NCBI RefSeq assembly: GCF_900240305.1
Contig: NZ_LT964854.1
Location: forward strand, 2,170,001 to 2,234,000
DNA length: 64,000 nucleotides
From: Ottowia massiliensis
Lineage (GTDB): Bacteria > Pseudomonadota > Gammaproteobacteria > Burkholderiales > Burkholderiaceae_C
Direction of reading: 5' to 3'
The position numbers and the translations under genes are program-made. The notes under the pieces were generated by a model. That model worked only from the letters and a program-made list of their open reading frames with translations. It made no database searches and was not told where the DNA came from. This document shows, piece by piece, positions 1-8,605 of the stretch; position 1 is the first letter of the stretch; every line of letters starts with the position of its first letter.

Positions 1-250
1 GTGCCCGCGCGCCAGAAAACAACGGCTGACTGACGCGCAGATCGCCTAGCACCGCGCCCGAGTAGCCCACCGTTTGCTTGAGCAGGTACGCACCGGCCAG
101 AAATACCAGCGCAAGCGCCGCCAGCACGCCCCAGCCCAGCGCCCCGCCCGCTGACGGGCGGGGCGGGCGGCAGCCGCAGCGCAGCCCCCGGCTGGCGCTG
201 CCAAGAGGTTGGACGCCAGGTGGCCGAGCGGGCAGCTGCGCTCGCGTCAT
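1..250 (-). CDS. Partial putative membrane-anchored protein (3' end outside window)
   Basis: An open frame runs from an ATG at 250 to the window edge without a stop, giving about 83 residues of an unfinished protein. AAGG lies about 8 nt upstream of the ATG and can serve as ribosome binding site. The N-terminal ~40 residues are Arg/Pro/Gly-rich and are followed by one hydrophobic segment (GWGVLAALALVFLAGAYLL, around residues 43-61), so an inner-membrane anchor with the rest outside or periplasmic is plausible. It begins only 9 bp after the stop of the toxin-like gene on the same strand, so the two are probably co-transcribed. That position suggests an immunity-type partner, which is inference only. 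I do not recognise the family. Confidence 0.5.
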   Translation of the reverse strand, partial: MTRAQLPARPPGVQPLGSASRGLRCGCRPPRPSAGGALGWGVLAALALVFLAGAYLLKQTVGYSGAVLGDLRVSQPLFSGARA

Positions 251-259
251 GCACGCACC

Positions 260-1672
260 TTATTGGGAATACACGCCATCAATGGGCACGGTCCAGCGCT
301 CTTCAACGTCATAAGGCGTGCCAAAGGGGTCCCACGAGCCGGAAAACCAGTTGAAGGTGTCAAGGGGGTCTTCAAACCTGTCGGTGTAGTGGTATTCGAT
401 GCAGCCTGTGATCTTGTAGGCGCCGTCGTCCTGCTTGACTACCGTGCCCTTGAACTCGCCCTCGAGCACGCCGCTGCCCATGGCCCAGACCATCTCATCG
501 CCCCATTTGTACGCGTTCTTGAAGCGGGTATCGTCTTGATCTTGAATCACTTGCTGGATGAAGCGACCCTGGATGCTGCCTTCTTTGCCGAAGGCGCCGT
601 CCTGGTTCACCAACTGCTTCAGGTCGACGCTCAGGCCCATTTCTGTCAGTGTCATGGATTTTCCGCTGTCGCCAGTGTAGTGATCGAGCATACGCTTGTT
701 GCCCCACGGGTTGAGCTGGTTCAGCCATTCTTGCGTACTGGCGTTGATGCCTTTGGCGGCGTTGAGCTGCTTGGTGATGCCGCTCGCATCGGTTTGCATC
801 AGCCGTGTCAGCTTGCCCTGCAATGACTGGGCCACCTTGTCGGCGCCAACGCTGGACACAGGAAAGCCCGTGGCTGCGCGCACCTGGTCCAAGCCCTCAG
901 ATGCTGCGGCAAACACCCTGGCCTTGACAGCTGGGTCGGCACTGCCTTTGGCCACTTCCAGCAGTTTTTCCAGCTGCTGCGGGTCGTAGCTGACGCTGGT
1001 AGTGGCGGCGCTCGAGTAGTCGCGGGTGGCGTTCGCGTCCATAAAAGTGGTGGTGATCGTCTCGTTCAGTCCGGCGTCCACCACGGCCTGCAGGGTCTTG
1101 TCGTCCATCTTCTGGATGGCCTGGTTGAACGATGCGGCATCGCCGCCCAGGCTGTTGAGCACATCCAAAATGGCCTCGGCCTCTTTGTCGCTCGTCTCAG
1201 TGCTGGTGCTGACGGCGCCCAGGGAGGCCTCCGTGTGAGAGGCCTGCATGAGAGAGTCGCCATTTGCCGTGCGCGGCGCCATTTCTTCGATAAAGGCCAG
1301 CTTGGTTTCGGCATCGGCGTGCCGGGCCACGGCCTGTCCCATGGCTATGACGTCTTGCCGGCTGTCAAAGGCCTGTGCCATGCGGCCCAGCTGCTGGCCG
1401 TCTAGCCCTTGCGCCAGGGTGTTGAACAGATCGCGCCGTTCATCAGCAGACAGGCCCGATGCACCGAACAGGCCGCTGGCGTTGACATCGTCGGCCAGCG
1501 CCCTGAGGTCTGTATCCGAAATTTGCCCGATGGCCGCATTGCGTTCATCTTTTGACAAATCTTTCAGCTCGTGCACGGTTTGTTTGAGATTGTCATTGCG
1601 GTCCAAACCTAAAAACCCGTCGTTATGAACGCGCTGGCTGACGTTTCGCGCCACTTCGGCAGTAGTTGCCAT
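260..1672 (-). CDS. Toxin- or effector-like protein of unknown family (470 aa)
   Basis: The chosen ATG at 1672 (MATTAEVARN) is preceded by a strong GGAGGG 8 nt upstream; the frame stays open further upstream but without a better start. Residues 1 to about 320 look almost entirely helical and Ala/Asp/Glu/Gln-rich, with no signal peptide or membrane segment. The last ~140 residues are different: aromatic-rich, beta-like, with HYTGDSGKSMTLTEMGLSV, then LEGEFKGTVV, then YTDRFEDPLDTFNWFSG and FGTPYDV. The order of these blocks resembles by eye the C-terminal domain of colicin M, but the D-x-Y-D...HR catalytic motif is not preserved (here D-x-F-E, no HR). A helical carrier plus a distinct C-terminal domain, with a small membrane gene right behind, is the layout of many secreted toxins with immunity proteins. 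No secretion marker is visible, so this is a hypothesis. Confidence 0.6.
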   Translation of the reverse strand: MATTAEVARNVSQRVHNDGFLGLDRNDNLKQTVHELKDLSKDERNAAIGQISDTDLRALADDVNASGLFGASGLSADERRDLFNTLAQGLDGQQLGRMAQAFDSRQDVIAMGQAVARHADAETKLAFIEEMAPRTANGDSLMQASHTEASLGAVSTSTETSDKEAEAILDVLNSLGGDAASFNQAIQKMDDKTLQAVVDAGLNETITTTFMDANATRDYSSAATTSVSYDPQQLEKLLEVAKGSADPAVKARVFAAASEGLDQVRAATGFPVSSVGADKVAQSLQGKLTRLMQTDASGITKQLNAAKGINASTQEWLNQLNPWGNKRMLDHYTGDSGKSMTLTEMGLSVDLKQLVNQDGAFGKEGSIQGRFIQQVIQDQDDTRFKNAYKWGDEMVWAMGSGVLEGEFKGTVVKQDDGAYKITGCIEYHYTDRFEDPLDTFNWFSGSWDPFGTPYDVEERWTVPIDGVYSQ

Positions 1673-2233
1673 GTCTTTTCCCTCCAAATAAATGGAAAAC
1701 ATGCTCGCTGTACCAGGAGACTGTGCAAGCACGGCGGCATGATGTGCAAAGCTTTTCAGGCGCGTGTATCTAATTGTCACAGGCTGCGCCTGCCCTGACG
1801 TGCCACAGCCATTGGGCAGCGCAAGGTCGCAGAAGTCCCAGAACAGCCCAGGCAAAAACCGCCCGCATCGCCTCACTGGCGGGTGGCAGGCACTTTCTTT
1901 TTTTGCAGCAATCCCAACATGAGTCGCAGCGGCAAACAGACAGCTTTGGCACGGGCGTGGCCCCCTTCTGGCTCCAGCCAGCCCAGCCCTTGCCCAGAGC
2001 TGTGCGCTCGCGGCAGCGCATCCATCGGGCCAAGGCATCGGTTACTCATCTTTTCATAGCTGAATGCGCTTGTCCAGCGGGCGGAAATGGCCTTTTTGAA
2101 ATAGCCTTTTTGATTTGACAATCCTGCTGCACTTTCCGCGCGCATGCGCAGCGCCAAGCGGCGCGGCGCGCCCAAGGCAATAACCTGCTGCACGCCAGAT
2201 ACGCATCCGCAAACGCTGCAACGAGGAAGAAAA
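1673..2233. other. Intergenic, 561 bp, no gene recognised
   Basis: Divergent gap between the toxin-like gene (minus) and the NERD-helicase remnant (plus). No open frame here has a plausible protein. The minus-strand promoter of the toxin-like gene should lie in the first ~100 bp, but I cannot point to convincing -35/-10 boxes. Confidence 0.4.
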
Positions 2234-2920
2234 ATGGCCGTTTTCCACAAGGTCTGGCCAAGGTTGACCGGCGCTGCGACACCGGCGAGCGCCGGGTGCT
2301 GGTGCTGCACCAGCTCAAGCGCCTGCTGTCTGACGACTGTCTGGTCTGGCACGACATACCCGTAGGAACCCAGGCCAGGCAACCTGACTTCTTCATCTTC
2401 AGCCCGCGCCAGGGCCTGCTGGCGCTGGAGGTCAAGGAGACGCGACGCCCTGGCTGGCGGCAACAAAGACAGCGTGCAGCTGCGCACTCCGCATAGTCTG
2501 GTAACCAGCGCCAACCCGCTGCGCCGGGCGCGCGACGATGCGATGGAGCTGGTCAACCTCACGGCGGCAGCTCCGCCCTGGCGCATGAGCAGGAACATTT
2601 CAGGGGGCAAGCTGCTGTTTTCCCTATGGCTGGGGCGTGGTTTTTTCCGGGTTGAACGAAAAGGAGCTGGACGGCGCCGATTTCTTCGATCTGTTTCCAC
2701 GCCACAAACAGCTGCTGCGAAACGGCCTGAAACCCGCGACCTGAAATCCGAATTGGACAAGGCGCATTTTCAGCAGGCGCTGTAAGGCATGTTCACCGTC
2801 CACTAACCGCACGCGCTGCCCCTGTCGCATCGCGACTGCGTGTAGTGGCGCCCGTTTCCGGAAGTGCGCATTACGCAAGGCGAACTGTTAAGCGCGCCAG
2901 GCGACGGCAAGCAGGCCAAT
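2234..2920 (+). pseudogene. Decayed copy of a NERD-domain helicase gene
   Basis: Starts like the intact gene at 42249: ATG GCC GTT TTC with GAGGAAG upstream. Across shifting frames the translation follows the intact protein: LLSDDCLVWHDIPVG (intact LPDECVVWHDIPVG), RQPDFFIFSPRQGLLALEVK (intact RQPDFVIFHPERGLLVLEVK), a block ending FFDLFPRHKQLLR (intact LQDIFPASHTLFR), and finally FPEVRIT at about 2860 (intact FPEVRVT). At least two frameshifts and several stops break it. Everything after intact residue ~210, including the Walker motifs, is missing. Only part of the NERD nuclease-like region survives. This is a dead paralogue, either a duplicate or an independently acquired relative. Confidence 0.8.
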
Positions 2921-2987
2921 AGCAAGCAGACCGCCCCTGCCTGTGGCGCTGGCTTTTTTGCAGGTGATGAACCTGACGCAAGAGTAA

Positions 2988-3497
2988 ATGGCCCGCCCCT
3001 GGGTCACGGTACTGCTGGGCACGCCGCCCATCGCCTGGCTGGTGCTGGCCATGCTCTGGTTCGGCACGGGCGACGGCACGCCCGTTTTCACCGTCTTCAT
3101 CGCCAGCTTTCCCGTTGTTTTCGCGGGCGGCATGCAGGGCGCGCGCACGCTGGAGCAGCGCTGGCGCGATCTCTCGCAAGTTTTCGCCCTGCCTTGGCAC
3201 ATGCGCGTGACCGACATCTACCTGCCCCACGTCATCTCCTACCTCTTTCCGGCCTGGATCGTGGCGCTGGGCAGCTCCTGGCGCGTGGTTGTCATGGCCG
3301 AGCTGCTGGCTTCATCCGACGGCGTGGGCGCGGCCCTGGCCTCCAGCCGCGCCCAGCTCGACATGCCCGCCACCCTGGCCTGGATCGGCGCCGTCGTGCT
3401 GTTGCTGCTGGCGCTGGAATATTTGCTGCTGGAGCCTGTCAAGCGCGAAATCGAGCGCTGGCGCGAAGCGGGCGCGCGCCGGGAAGGGCTGGCATGA
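2988..3497 (+). pseudogene. 5'-truncated ABC transporter permease
   Basis: The frame encodes the C-terminal two thirds of an inner-membrane permease of the SsuC/TauC/ThiX type (binding-protein-dependent transport): LLGTPPIAWLVLAMLWFG, then FPVVFAGGMQGARTL, then the cytoplasmic EAA-like loop region with LPHVISYLFPAW, and two more hydrophobic segments. Intact members are about 240-260 aa; here about 80-90 residues and the first membrane segments are missing, and the frame simply opens at an ATG after a stop. Its TGA overlaps the ATG of the ATPase remnant (ATGA), the normal operon arrangement. The transported substrate cannot be told. It is not expected to work. Confidence 0.75.
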
Positions 3498-3724
3498 CGG
3501 CCCCCGTGTCTACACCCGCACCCGCGCCTGAAGCCGCCCTCGCCGTCAGGCAACTGAACCACGCCTGGGCCACCCGTAGCGTGCTGGAAGACATCGGCTT
3601 TACCCTGCCCGCAGGCCGCGCCATCGCTCTTGTTGGCCCGTGCGGCCCATTGAAGATTCAAGATTCGCCAAGCCCCAAAGCGCCTGAAGCAGCGCTTTTT
3701 GCTCTGGCAAACAGACGGCTTTGA
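3494..3724 (+). pseudogene. 3'-truncated ABC transporter ATP-binding protein
   Basis: Begins with an ATG overlapping the permease stop and reads as the first ~50 residues of an ABC ATPase: VRQLNHAWATRSVLEDIGF, then LPAGRAIALVGPCG. The sequence leaves the family exactly inside the Walker A motif (normally GPSGCGKST). It then runs through about 25 unrelated residues to a TGA. The Walker B, signature and switch regions are absent. The deletion probably joined this gene to unrelated sequence at about 3647. Confidence 0.75.
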
Positions 3725-4011
3725 ACAATCCTTTAAAGCACCGCCAACCTTGGCCCTCTGGGACTCTGGAAGCCGCCACCCCTGACAAAACCAGCGCTTT
3801 CGCTGTTACTTGCAGCGCCCAGCTGCCTCGCGCGCTTTGCCTGCTTTGCCCCTGCCGCGTCAGCTCACCCATTTGCGTAGAAGCTGCGCGCAAATGAGCG
3901 CAAAAATCCCGGGCCAGACAGGCCGGGCGCAGGCAATCCAGCGCGCAAGAGACAAAGCGCGGCAAACACGGAGCGGCAGACAGGGCGGGCAGACTCGAAT
4001 GTAGGGTGTTA
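3725..4011. other. Intergenic, no gene recognised
   Basis: Sequence between the truncated ATPase and an RptA repeat. I see no coding signal or recognisable remnant. Confidence 0.4.
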
Positions 4012-4098
4012 TTTTGCTCCTTTATTCGTAGCGCGATGCCCTAGATCAGCCTGCGCTGATCCCGCTTTTCGGTGCCTGGATTCGCTCTTGTTTTAGGT
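4012..4098 (-). repeat. RptA repeat, diverged copy
   Basis: Minus-orientation copy of the RptA family: starts TTGCTCCTTTATTCGTAGC, has a degenerate core GATGCCCTAG and ends TTCGCTCTTGTTTT. The middle is poorly conserved, so this is an old copy. Confidence 0.65.
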
Positions 4099-4536
4099 GA
4101 CCCAGGCGCAGCCCGAAAGCGCGGCAGCATCCGCTCGCCACGCCCGCGCGGCCCAATTTCGACGTTTCCGCGCCTGCTTGGGCAGTGGCAAGTGATCAGA
4201 GGCATGGCGGATCGATTACTTGCGGCGTTTATCAAGCCGTATTTGCCAAACGTGTGCCGGGGCACATCTGCCAGGTGACGTGGTTTGCATGCCGCTGCAT
4301 CCCGGCCACGCCGCTGGGTCGGTTCGAACCCGGTGCTGACGTCGATTGCCTGATTGAGACGCCAGGCTGCGCCCAAGGTCGCAGCAACGCTCCGGTCGGC
4401 TCGCGTGCCAGACCTTTGCTTTCTGGGAACCCGTGCTGCGGGCGATGTCTGGGCGCTGGGGCCGCTGTGGCGGGCGCTGGATCTGAAAGACCTGCAAACA
4501 GGCAATGGCTGGAAAGGAACAGGGAGCGCAAATGCG
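4099..4536. other. Intergenic, 438 bp, no gene recognised
   Basis: Contains only short frames. Given the decayed genes on both sides it may hold further remnants, but I could not match any family. Confidence 0.35.
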
Positions 4537-5172
4537 ATGCTGGCGGGCAAATGGGCGCTCGTGTGCGGAGCCAACAAAGGGCTGGGTCTGGCCGGGCCTG
4601 GGTTGTGCGCAGGCGCTGGTGCGTGAAGGGTGAACGTGGTCGTGGCGGCCTGCGGCGCAGCGGCCTTGCAAGCCAGTGCTGCGGCGGGCGGGCGCGTGCC
4701 GCCTGTCGCGGCAGACATCACCATCGGGCAGAGGCATGCCGCCGTCTTTGCCGCGCGGCAGGACTTTGGCATCGCGGCACCTAATGCAGGCGGCCCGCCA
4801 CCGGACGATTTCCGCCAGTTCGACACCGCTGCCTGGCAACAGGCGGTGCAGGCCAACATGCTCATTCCCATCGAGCTGATTCGTGCCAGCATCACCGACA
4901 TGGCATAGCGCGGCTTTGGCCGCATCGTCAATGTCGCCTCCAGCGCAGTCAAGGCGTCCATCGACATCCTGGCTCCGTCCAACAGCGTGCGCTCGGGGCT
5001 GACGGGTTTTGTCGCCGCTCTGGCGTACAACCCCGAATTTGCCGCACGCGGCGTCACGCTAAACAGCCTGCTGCCGGGCAAATTCGATACCGACCGCTTG
5101 GCCGGCACCCTGGCCAGCGCAGCCCAGAAAACTGGCCAGTATGTGGACAAAATCCGCCAGGCTCAGCAAAAC
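4537..5172 (+). pseudogene. Decayed SDR-family oxidoreductase
   Basis: Starts with RBS AGGGAGC and ATG at 4537 (MLAGKWALVCGANKGLGL), matching the N-terminal nucleotide-binding G-x-x-x-G-x-G motif. The frame then shifts at least twice around 4590-4640. The NAGGPPP motif follows at about 4785, then WQQAVQANMLIPIELIRASI. An in-frame TAG stands at 4906, after which the family continues as GRIVNVASSAVKASIDILAPSN and LTGFVAALA up to about 5172. The C-terminal part is missing. The SN...GLTGF segment suggests the SDR subgroup that lacks the usual Tyr-x-x-x-Lys. At least two frameshifts, one stop and a 3' truncation make this non-functional. Confidence 0.8.
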
Positions 5173-5322
5173 CAGGTCCTTGCCAGCGCACAAACAGAAT
5201 GGCCAAATTGCCCGCAAGTCTCAGCGCCCCCAATCCCCAAGTGCAACACTGCCAAGGAACTGAGAGGCCCTGAGAGGCCCTGAACCACCGAGCCTGCATA
5301 CCAATCAGCGAACCAGAACGCC

Positions 5323-6270
5323 ATGCCCTGGCGCCGGGGCGCAAGCCCCAGTGCCATCAGCGGGGAAATCCAGCGCCACAGCGGCGGCTGCGGCTACGCC
5401 AGCCACTTCGCTCACATGCGCCGCCTCAGGCGTTGCAAGTTCAGTCGCCCCCCAAGAAACGGTGCCCACAGTTCGATCTGTTTGCCTGCGTGCGCCAGCG
5501 CTTGCTTTGTGCTGCTCACTCCGGCAAGCGCTGCTTACCCTGGCAAATGGCCGATCACCTCTAGAGGCGGCGCCCCCCAGACAGGCACAAGCGCGTGTCA
5601 CACGAAAGCATCAGCTCCTGCCGCTATGCGCACAGCCCGGCGGCGCTCTCAAAAAGGCCTTGCTGGCCTGCCTGCGCAACGGCCCACGCCTCACGGCCCG
5701 TGCCACGCGCTGGCCCCGCTCCAGGAGACAAGACAGGCGCGGGCAAATCAAGAGCCTGCTGAGCATCCATGTGCGCCCGCCCAAAGTCCATGAGCGCCAG
5801 CGGCCGGGCCACTGAAAAGGCGATCTGGAAGGTGATCGCATTGAAGGCGCCCGCAGCACCCGCGCCATCGGCGCTTGGGTCGGGCGCGCCACGCCTTGGG
5901 TCCTCTGCTGGTTAAGCTGCTGCGCCCCAACCCGGCCACAGCTGCGTGCTGCCAGCCTCCGGCGACAAGCGGCATGGCCGCTCCAATGAGAAAGAGCCTG
6001 AGCTGTGACAGGGGCCAGGAGATGGCTTGTCACGAGCCGCTGAGGCACGGGCATGAAGGCGCGTACTTTGGCGAGCCGCGCAGTCCTTGGCCAAGAGGCG
6101 GAAAGGAGAACGCCAGCGGGCTGCTGCATCAGCGCTTCCCCAGGGGCACGGATTTGAGCGTCTACACGCAAGAGCAGCTCGATGCCGTGGCCGATGAGAT
6201 CAATGCTCGTCCGAGAAAGGCGCTGGGCGGCCGCACGCCGCTCTGTATGCCCGGTGCTTGCAGCAGCTGA
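5323..6270 (+). mobile_element. IS30-family transposase remnant
   Basis: Spread over several frames are the landmarks of an IS30 transposase in the right order: N-terminal HTH part SPSAISGEIQRHSG (about 5350); a VSHESI segment (about 5597); SIHVRPPKVHERQRPGHW (about 5760-5815), which precedes the conserved EGDL; then STRAIGAWVGRAT; CDRGQEMA (about 6006); FPRGTDLSVYTQEQLDAVAD (about 6150); and NARPRKALGGRTP (about 6210). The catalytic D and E regions are recognisable, but several frameshifts and stops show the gene is dead. I did not find clear terminal inverted repeats. Confidence 0.8.
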
Positions 6271-6332
6271 GCGTGCAGGGGCAGTGCATTGAGGTGGTGT
6301 GCGGTTGGGGCTGCCTTGGCCCTCTACCATAA

Positions 6333-6422
6333 TATAGCTACTGAAAACGTAGCATTATGTCCTAGTGGATATTGCGCGGAGCGGCATTTCTATCCCCTTG
6401 GTTTTGCTCCTGTTTTCAATGC
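6333..6422 (-). repeat. RptA repeat with an attached hairpin
   Basis: Minus-orientation copy: ATTATGTCCTAGTGG core, then GCGGCATTTC and TTTTGCTCCTGTTTTCAATG. Its outer arm differs from other copies and carries a small hairpin GCTAC-TGAAAAC-GTAGC (6337-6353), which recurs with a compensatory base-pair change inside dxr (50972-50988). It lies about 100 bp upstream of tcdA. Confidence 0.75.
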
Positions 6423-6523
6423 AAATCAGCAAGCAAAAGGCCGCCTCGCGCGCGGCGCCGTCCATTGCTGCCTGCTACTTTCGCCCGCCGTCTGCCGCAT
6501 GGAGCGTGCGATCATCCCGCTCC

Positions 6524-7336
6524 ATGACGCAGCAGCACTCCCCTGATCTGGAACGCCGCTTTGGCGGCCTGGCGCGGCTTTACGGCACGGAAGGCGCAGC
6601 CCGCATTCGCGTGGCGCGCGTGGCCGTGGTAGGCATTGGCGGCGTTGGCTCATGGGCGGCGGAAGCGCTGGCGCGCAGCGGCGTGGGCGCCATCACGCTG
6701 GTTGATCTGGACAACGTGGCCGAGTCCAACGTCAATCGTCAGATTCACGCCCTCACCAGCACGCTGGGCCAGCCCAAAGTGGAGGCCATGCGCCAGCGCA
6801 TCGCGCTCATACACCCCGGCTGCGAGGTGCATTGCGTGGAAGACTTTGCGGCCTCCGGCAACTGGCCGGCCTTGCTGCCCGCCGCAGTGGACGGCGTGAT
6901 TGACGCCTGCGACCAGGTGCATGCCAAACAGGCGCTGGCGGCCTGGGCGCTGAAAACACGCGCGCTCTTCATCACTTGTGGCGCGGCTGGCGGCAAGCGC
7001 CAGGGCGAGCGCGTGGAAATTGCCGATTTGGCCGAAGTCACGCACGACCCGCTGATGGCCGCCCTGCGCGCCCGCCTGCGGCAAACGGGCAGCATGGCCA
7101 AGGGCGGCAAAGACGGCAAAGACCGGCAGGCGCGCAGCGGCCTGCACGTGGTCTTCAGCCGCGAAGCAGTGACAAGGCCTGCGGCTTGCGGCCCGCAGCC
7201 AGGCCACGACCGCAATCTGAATTGCCACGGCTACGGCTCCGCCGTGACGGTGACCGCGACCTTCGGCCTGGTGGCCGCAGGCTGGATGCTGGAGCGGCTG
7301 GCGCAAGGCCGGGCGCTTCAGCATCCGCATACTTGA
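6524..7336 (+). CDS. tcdA: tRNA threonylcarbamoyladenosine dehydratase (TcdA)
   Basis: A 270-aa protein, the usual length for TcdA (CsdL), an E1-like enzyme that uses ATP to cyclise t6A37 of ANN-decoding tRNAs to ct6A. The N-terminal ERRFGGLARLYGTEG leads into the nucleotide-binding VVGIGGVGSWAAEALARSG (from about residue 35), followed by LVDLDNVAESNVNRQ with the family's D and N/R residues. The lack of CxxC zinc pairs separates it from MoeB/ThiF. The frame is open upstream, but the ATG at 6524 gives the family N-terminus; the ribosome binding site is weak. It is probably a single-gene unit, with an RptA copy just upstream and tRNA-Lys downstream. Lys tRNAs carry t6A, so the neighbourhood is fitting, though possibly by chance. 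Confidence 0.9.
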   Translation: MTQQHSPDLERRFGGLARLYGTEGAARIRVARVAVVGIGGVGSWAAEALARSGVGAITLVDLDNVAESNVNRQIHALTSTLGQPKVEAMRQRIALIHPGCEVHCVEDFAASGNWPALLPAAVDGVIDACDQVHAKQALAAWALKTRALFITCGAAGGKRQGERVEIADLAEVTHDPLMAALRARLRQTGSMAKGGKDGKDRQARSGLHVVFSREAVTRPAACGPQPGHDRNLNCHGYGSAVTVTATFGLVAAGWMLERLAQGRALQHPHT

Positions 7337-7346
7337 AAGGCCGTGC

Positions 7347-7352
7347 TAGAAT
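7347..7352 (+). promoter_or_regulatory. Putative -10 box of tRNA-Lys
   Basis: TAGAAT followed by the GC-rich discriminator CCGCCGC, about 40 bp before the tRNA. The same string precedes asd and (with CCGCCTC) tRNA-Leu. No good -35 box is visible at the normal spacing. Confidence 0.4.
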
Positions 7353-7390
7353 CCGCCGCTTCGCTTTCCAGCAATGAAGCGGAAGCGGGC

Positions 7391-7466
7391 GGGTCGTTAG
7401 CTCAGCCGGTAGAGCAGCGGACTTTTAATCCGTTGGTCGCAGGTTCGAATCCTGCACGACCCACCA
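7391..7466 (+). tRNA. tRNA-Lys (anticodon TTT)
   Basis: A 76-nt cloverleaf with acceptor stem GGGTCGT/ACGACCC, D-arm GCTCAGCCGGTAGAGC, anticodon loop CTTTTAA with TTT, T-arm CAGGTTCGAATCCTG, discriminator A and encoded CCA. All stems pair without mismatches that matter. Confidence 0.97.
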
Positions 7467-7474
7467 CAGACATG

Positions 7475-7509
7475 AAGCGCCTGAAGCCCAAAAGCGTCAG
7501 GCGCTTTTT
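7475..7509 (+). terminator. Rho-independent terminator after tRNA-Lys
   Basis: AAGCGCCTGA ... TCAGGCGCTT forms a 10-bp stem followed by TTTTC, 9 nt after the tRNA CCA end. Confidence 0.85.
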
Positions 7510-7537
7510 CTTTGCCTTGATCCGGCGCTGTTCTGTC

Positions 7538-7756
7538 ATGTCCTCATCTGCCGAAATCACCCTTTTGCTTGATGGCCAGCCGCACCGCGTGCCTGCCGGC
7601 TCCACGCTGGCAGCCTTGGTACAGGCCCTGGGCCATGCACCCGAAGGCATTGCCACGGCCGTCAATGCGCAATTCGTGCCGCGCAGCGCACGCGCCAGCT
7701 TGCAGTTGCGCGAAGGCGATCAGGTCATGCTGTTTCAGCCCATTGTCGGCGGCTGA
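7538..7756 (+). CDS. thiS: ThiS-type sulfur carrier protein
   Basis: 72 aa with the beta-grasp pattern of ThiS: ITLLLDGQPHRVPAGSTLAAL at the start, VNAQFVPRS in the middle and LREGDQVMLFQPIVGG ending in the diagnostic Gly-Gly that is adenylated and thiocarboxylated. It donates sulfur for the thiazole of thiamine in the cytoplasm. ATG 7538 (MSSSAEITL) is chosen; the frame is open further up into the tRNA terminator, which cannot be coding. No thiG, thiO or thiF lies beside it, so it stands alone here. A MoaD-like carrier is an alternative, but the PIVGG end is typical of ThiS. Confidence 0.85.
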   Translation: MSSSAEITLLLDGQPHRVPAGSTLAALVQALGHAPEGIATAVNAQFVPRSARASLQLREGDQVMLFQPIVGG

Positions 7757-8164
7757 AGGCGCAAAGCGGCTCAGGCTTTTACCGCTTGCCAAGGCCAGAA
7801 TCATGCAATGCGGCGCGCGGGCAGCGCATCGCCTGGCAAACAGCGCCGCGTGAAAACGCCGCATGAATCAAGCGCGAAAAGCGCGTGGCTTCTGCAAAGC
7901 CCAGCCAGGGTTGCCTTATGGCAAGGCAAAGCAACTTTTTCCGTAGCGTCACTGCGCCATCCAGCCCGGCTCAAAGCGTGAAGATTGAGGGAACGTTCAC
8001 GTTTTTCGCTTTTGTTAGACATTTGGCTACGCTTTGACGCCATAGATACGTCACAATTCGTGACTTGAGGCTTTCTGCGCTTGAGGTGCGCCCAGAGCTT
8101 GTGAAGACGGGCGCGCTGTTTTTGGAAGCTCTCTTTTGCCAAAGCAGTTCCAACACATGAACAC
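7757..8164. other. Intergenic, 408 bp, no gene recognised
   Basis: Between thiS and the 109-aa gene. No frame resembles a known family and no clear terminator is seen. The part from about 7980 to 8060 is more AT-rich (TTTTTCGCTTTTGTTAGAC) and is the likely promoter region of the next gene. Confidence 0.4.
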
Positions 8165-8494
8165 ATGAGCTGGTTTTCAAAACATATCTTTTCGCGGCTG
8201 GGCTTTGGCGGCAATGATGCCGAGCGCGTGGTTGAGCAGCTCGAACGCATCCGCGCAGCCATGCTGGATACCCTGGGTGATGAAGGCGCACGCAAATATC
8301 CCCTTGTCGTGCGCCGCGTCTTTCATTCCAAAGACGCGCAAGCCCTGTGGTACGCCCGTGGCGAACTCATGGCCGCTCTGGCTGATCTGCATGGCGAGCG
8401 TGTGGCGCACCAGCGCATGTCCGAGCTGTCCCACATGTTCGATGGCCTGCTGCCCAAAAGCTTGTTGCCCCGCCGCACGCGGCTAAGGGGCTGA
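8165..8494 (+). CDS. Small hypothetical protein (109 aa)
   Basis: Unrecognised soluble protein, MSWFSKHIFSRLGFGGNDAE, with a predicted helical middle (VVEQLERIRAAMLDTLGDEG) and a second helical stretch, ALWYARGELMAALADLHGE. The C-terminus is basic. It has no signal peptide, membrane segment or metal motif. Codon use matches neighbouring housekeeping genes (GC-rich third positions), so it is probably real. It converges with slyD, 111 bp apart. Function unknown. Confidence 0.65.
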   Translation: MSWFSKHIFSRLGFGGNDAERVVEQLERIRAAMLDTLGDEGARKYPLVVRRVFHSKDAQALWYARGELMAALADLHGERVAHQRMSELSHMFDGLLPKSLLPRRTRLRG

Positions 8495-8605
8495 AGCCGG
8501 CCGAGTTTTGGCAGTTTCTTTTTTGCGCTGGCGTTCAGATTGCTCGCAAGTGCTGATGCGGCCTGCCCCCGCAGCGTTTCATTCAGAAAAGCAGCCTGCC
8601 TGCTT

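Noticed and set aside
2046..2125. Possible further RptA copy before the NERD-helicase remnant
   Set aside because: Only TTTTCATAGC and scattered bases fit; neither the CTAGGAC core nor the GGAGCGAA ends are present.
2864..3724. A 286-codon plus-strand frame over the ABC remnants
   Set aside because: Its first two thirds are out of frame with the clear permease sequence and Arg/His/Gly-rich; only the last part coincides with the ATPase remnant.
5305..5601. A minus-strand 98-codon frame
   Set aside because: It lies opposite the IS30 remnant, whose plus-strand landmarks are clear; the product has no family resemblance.
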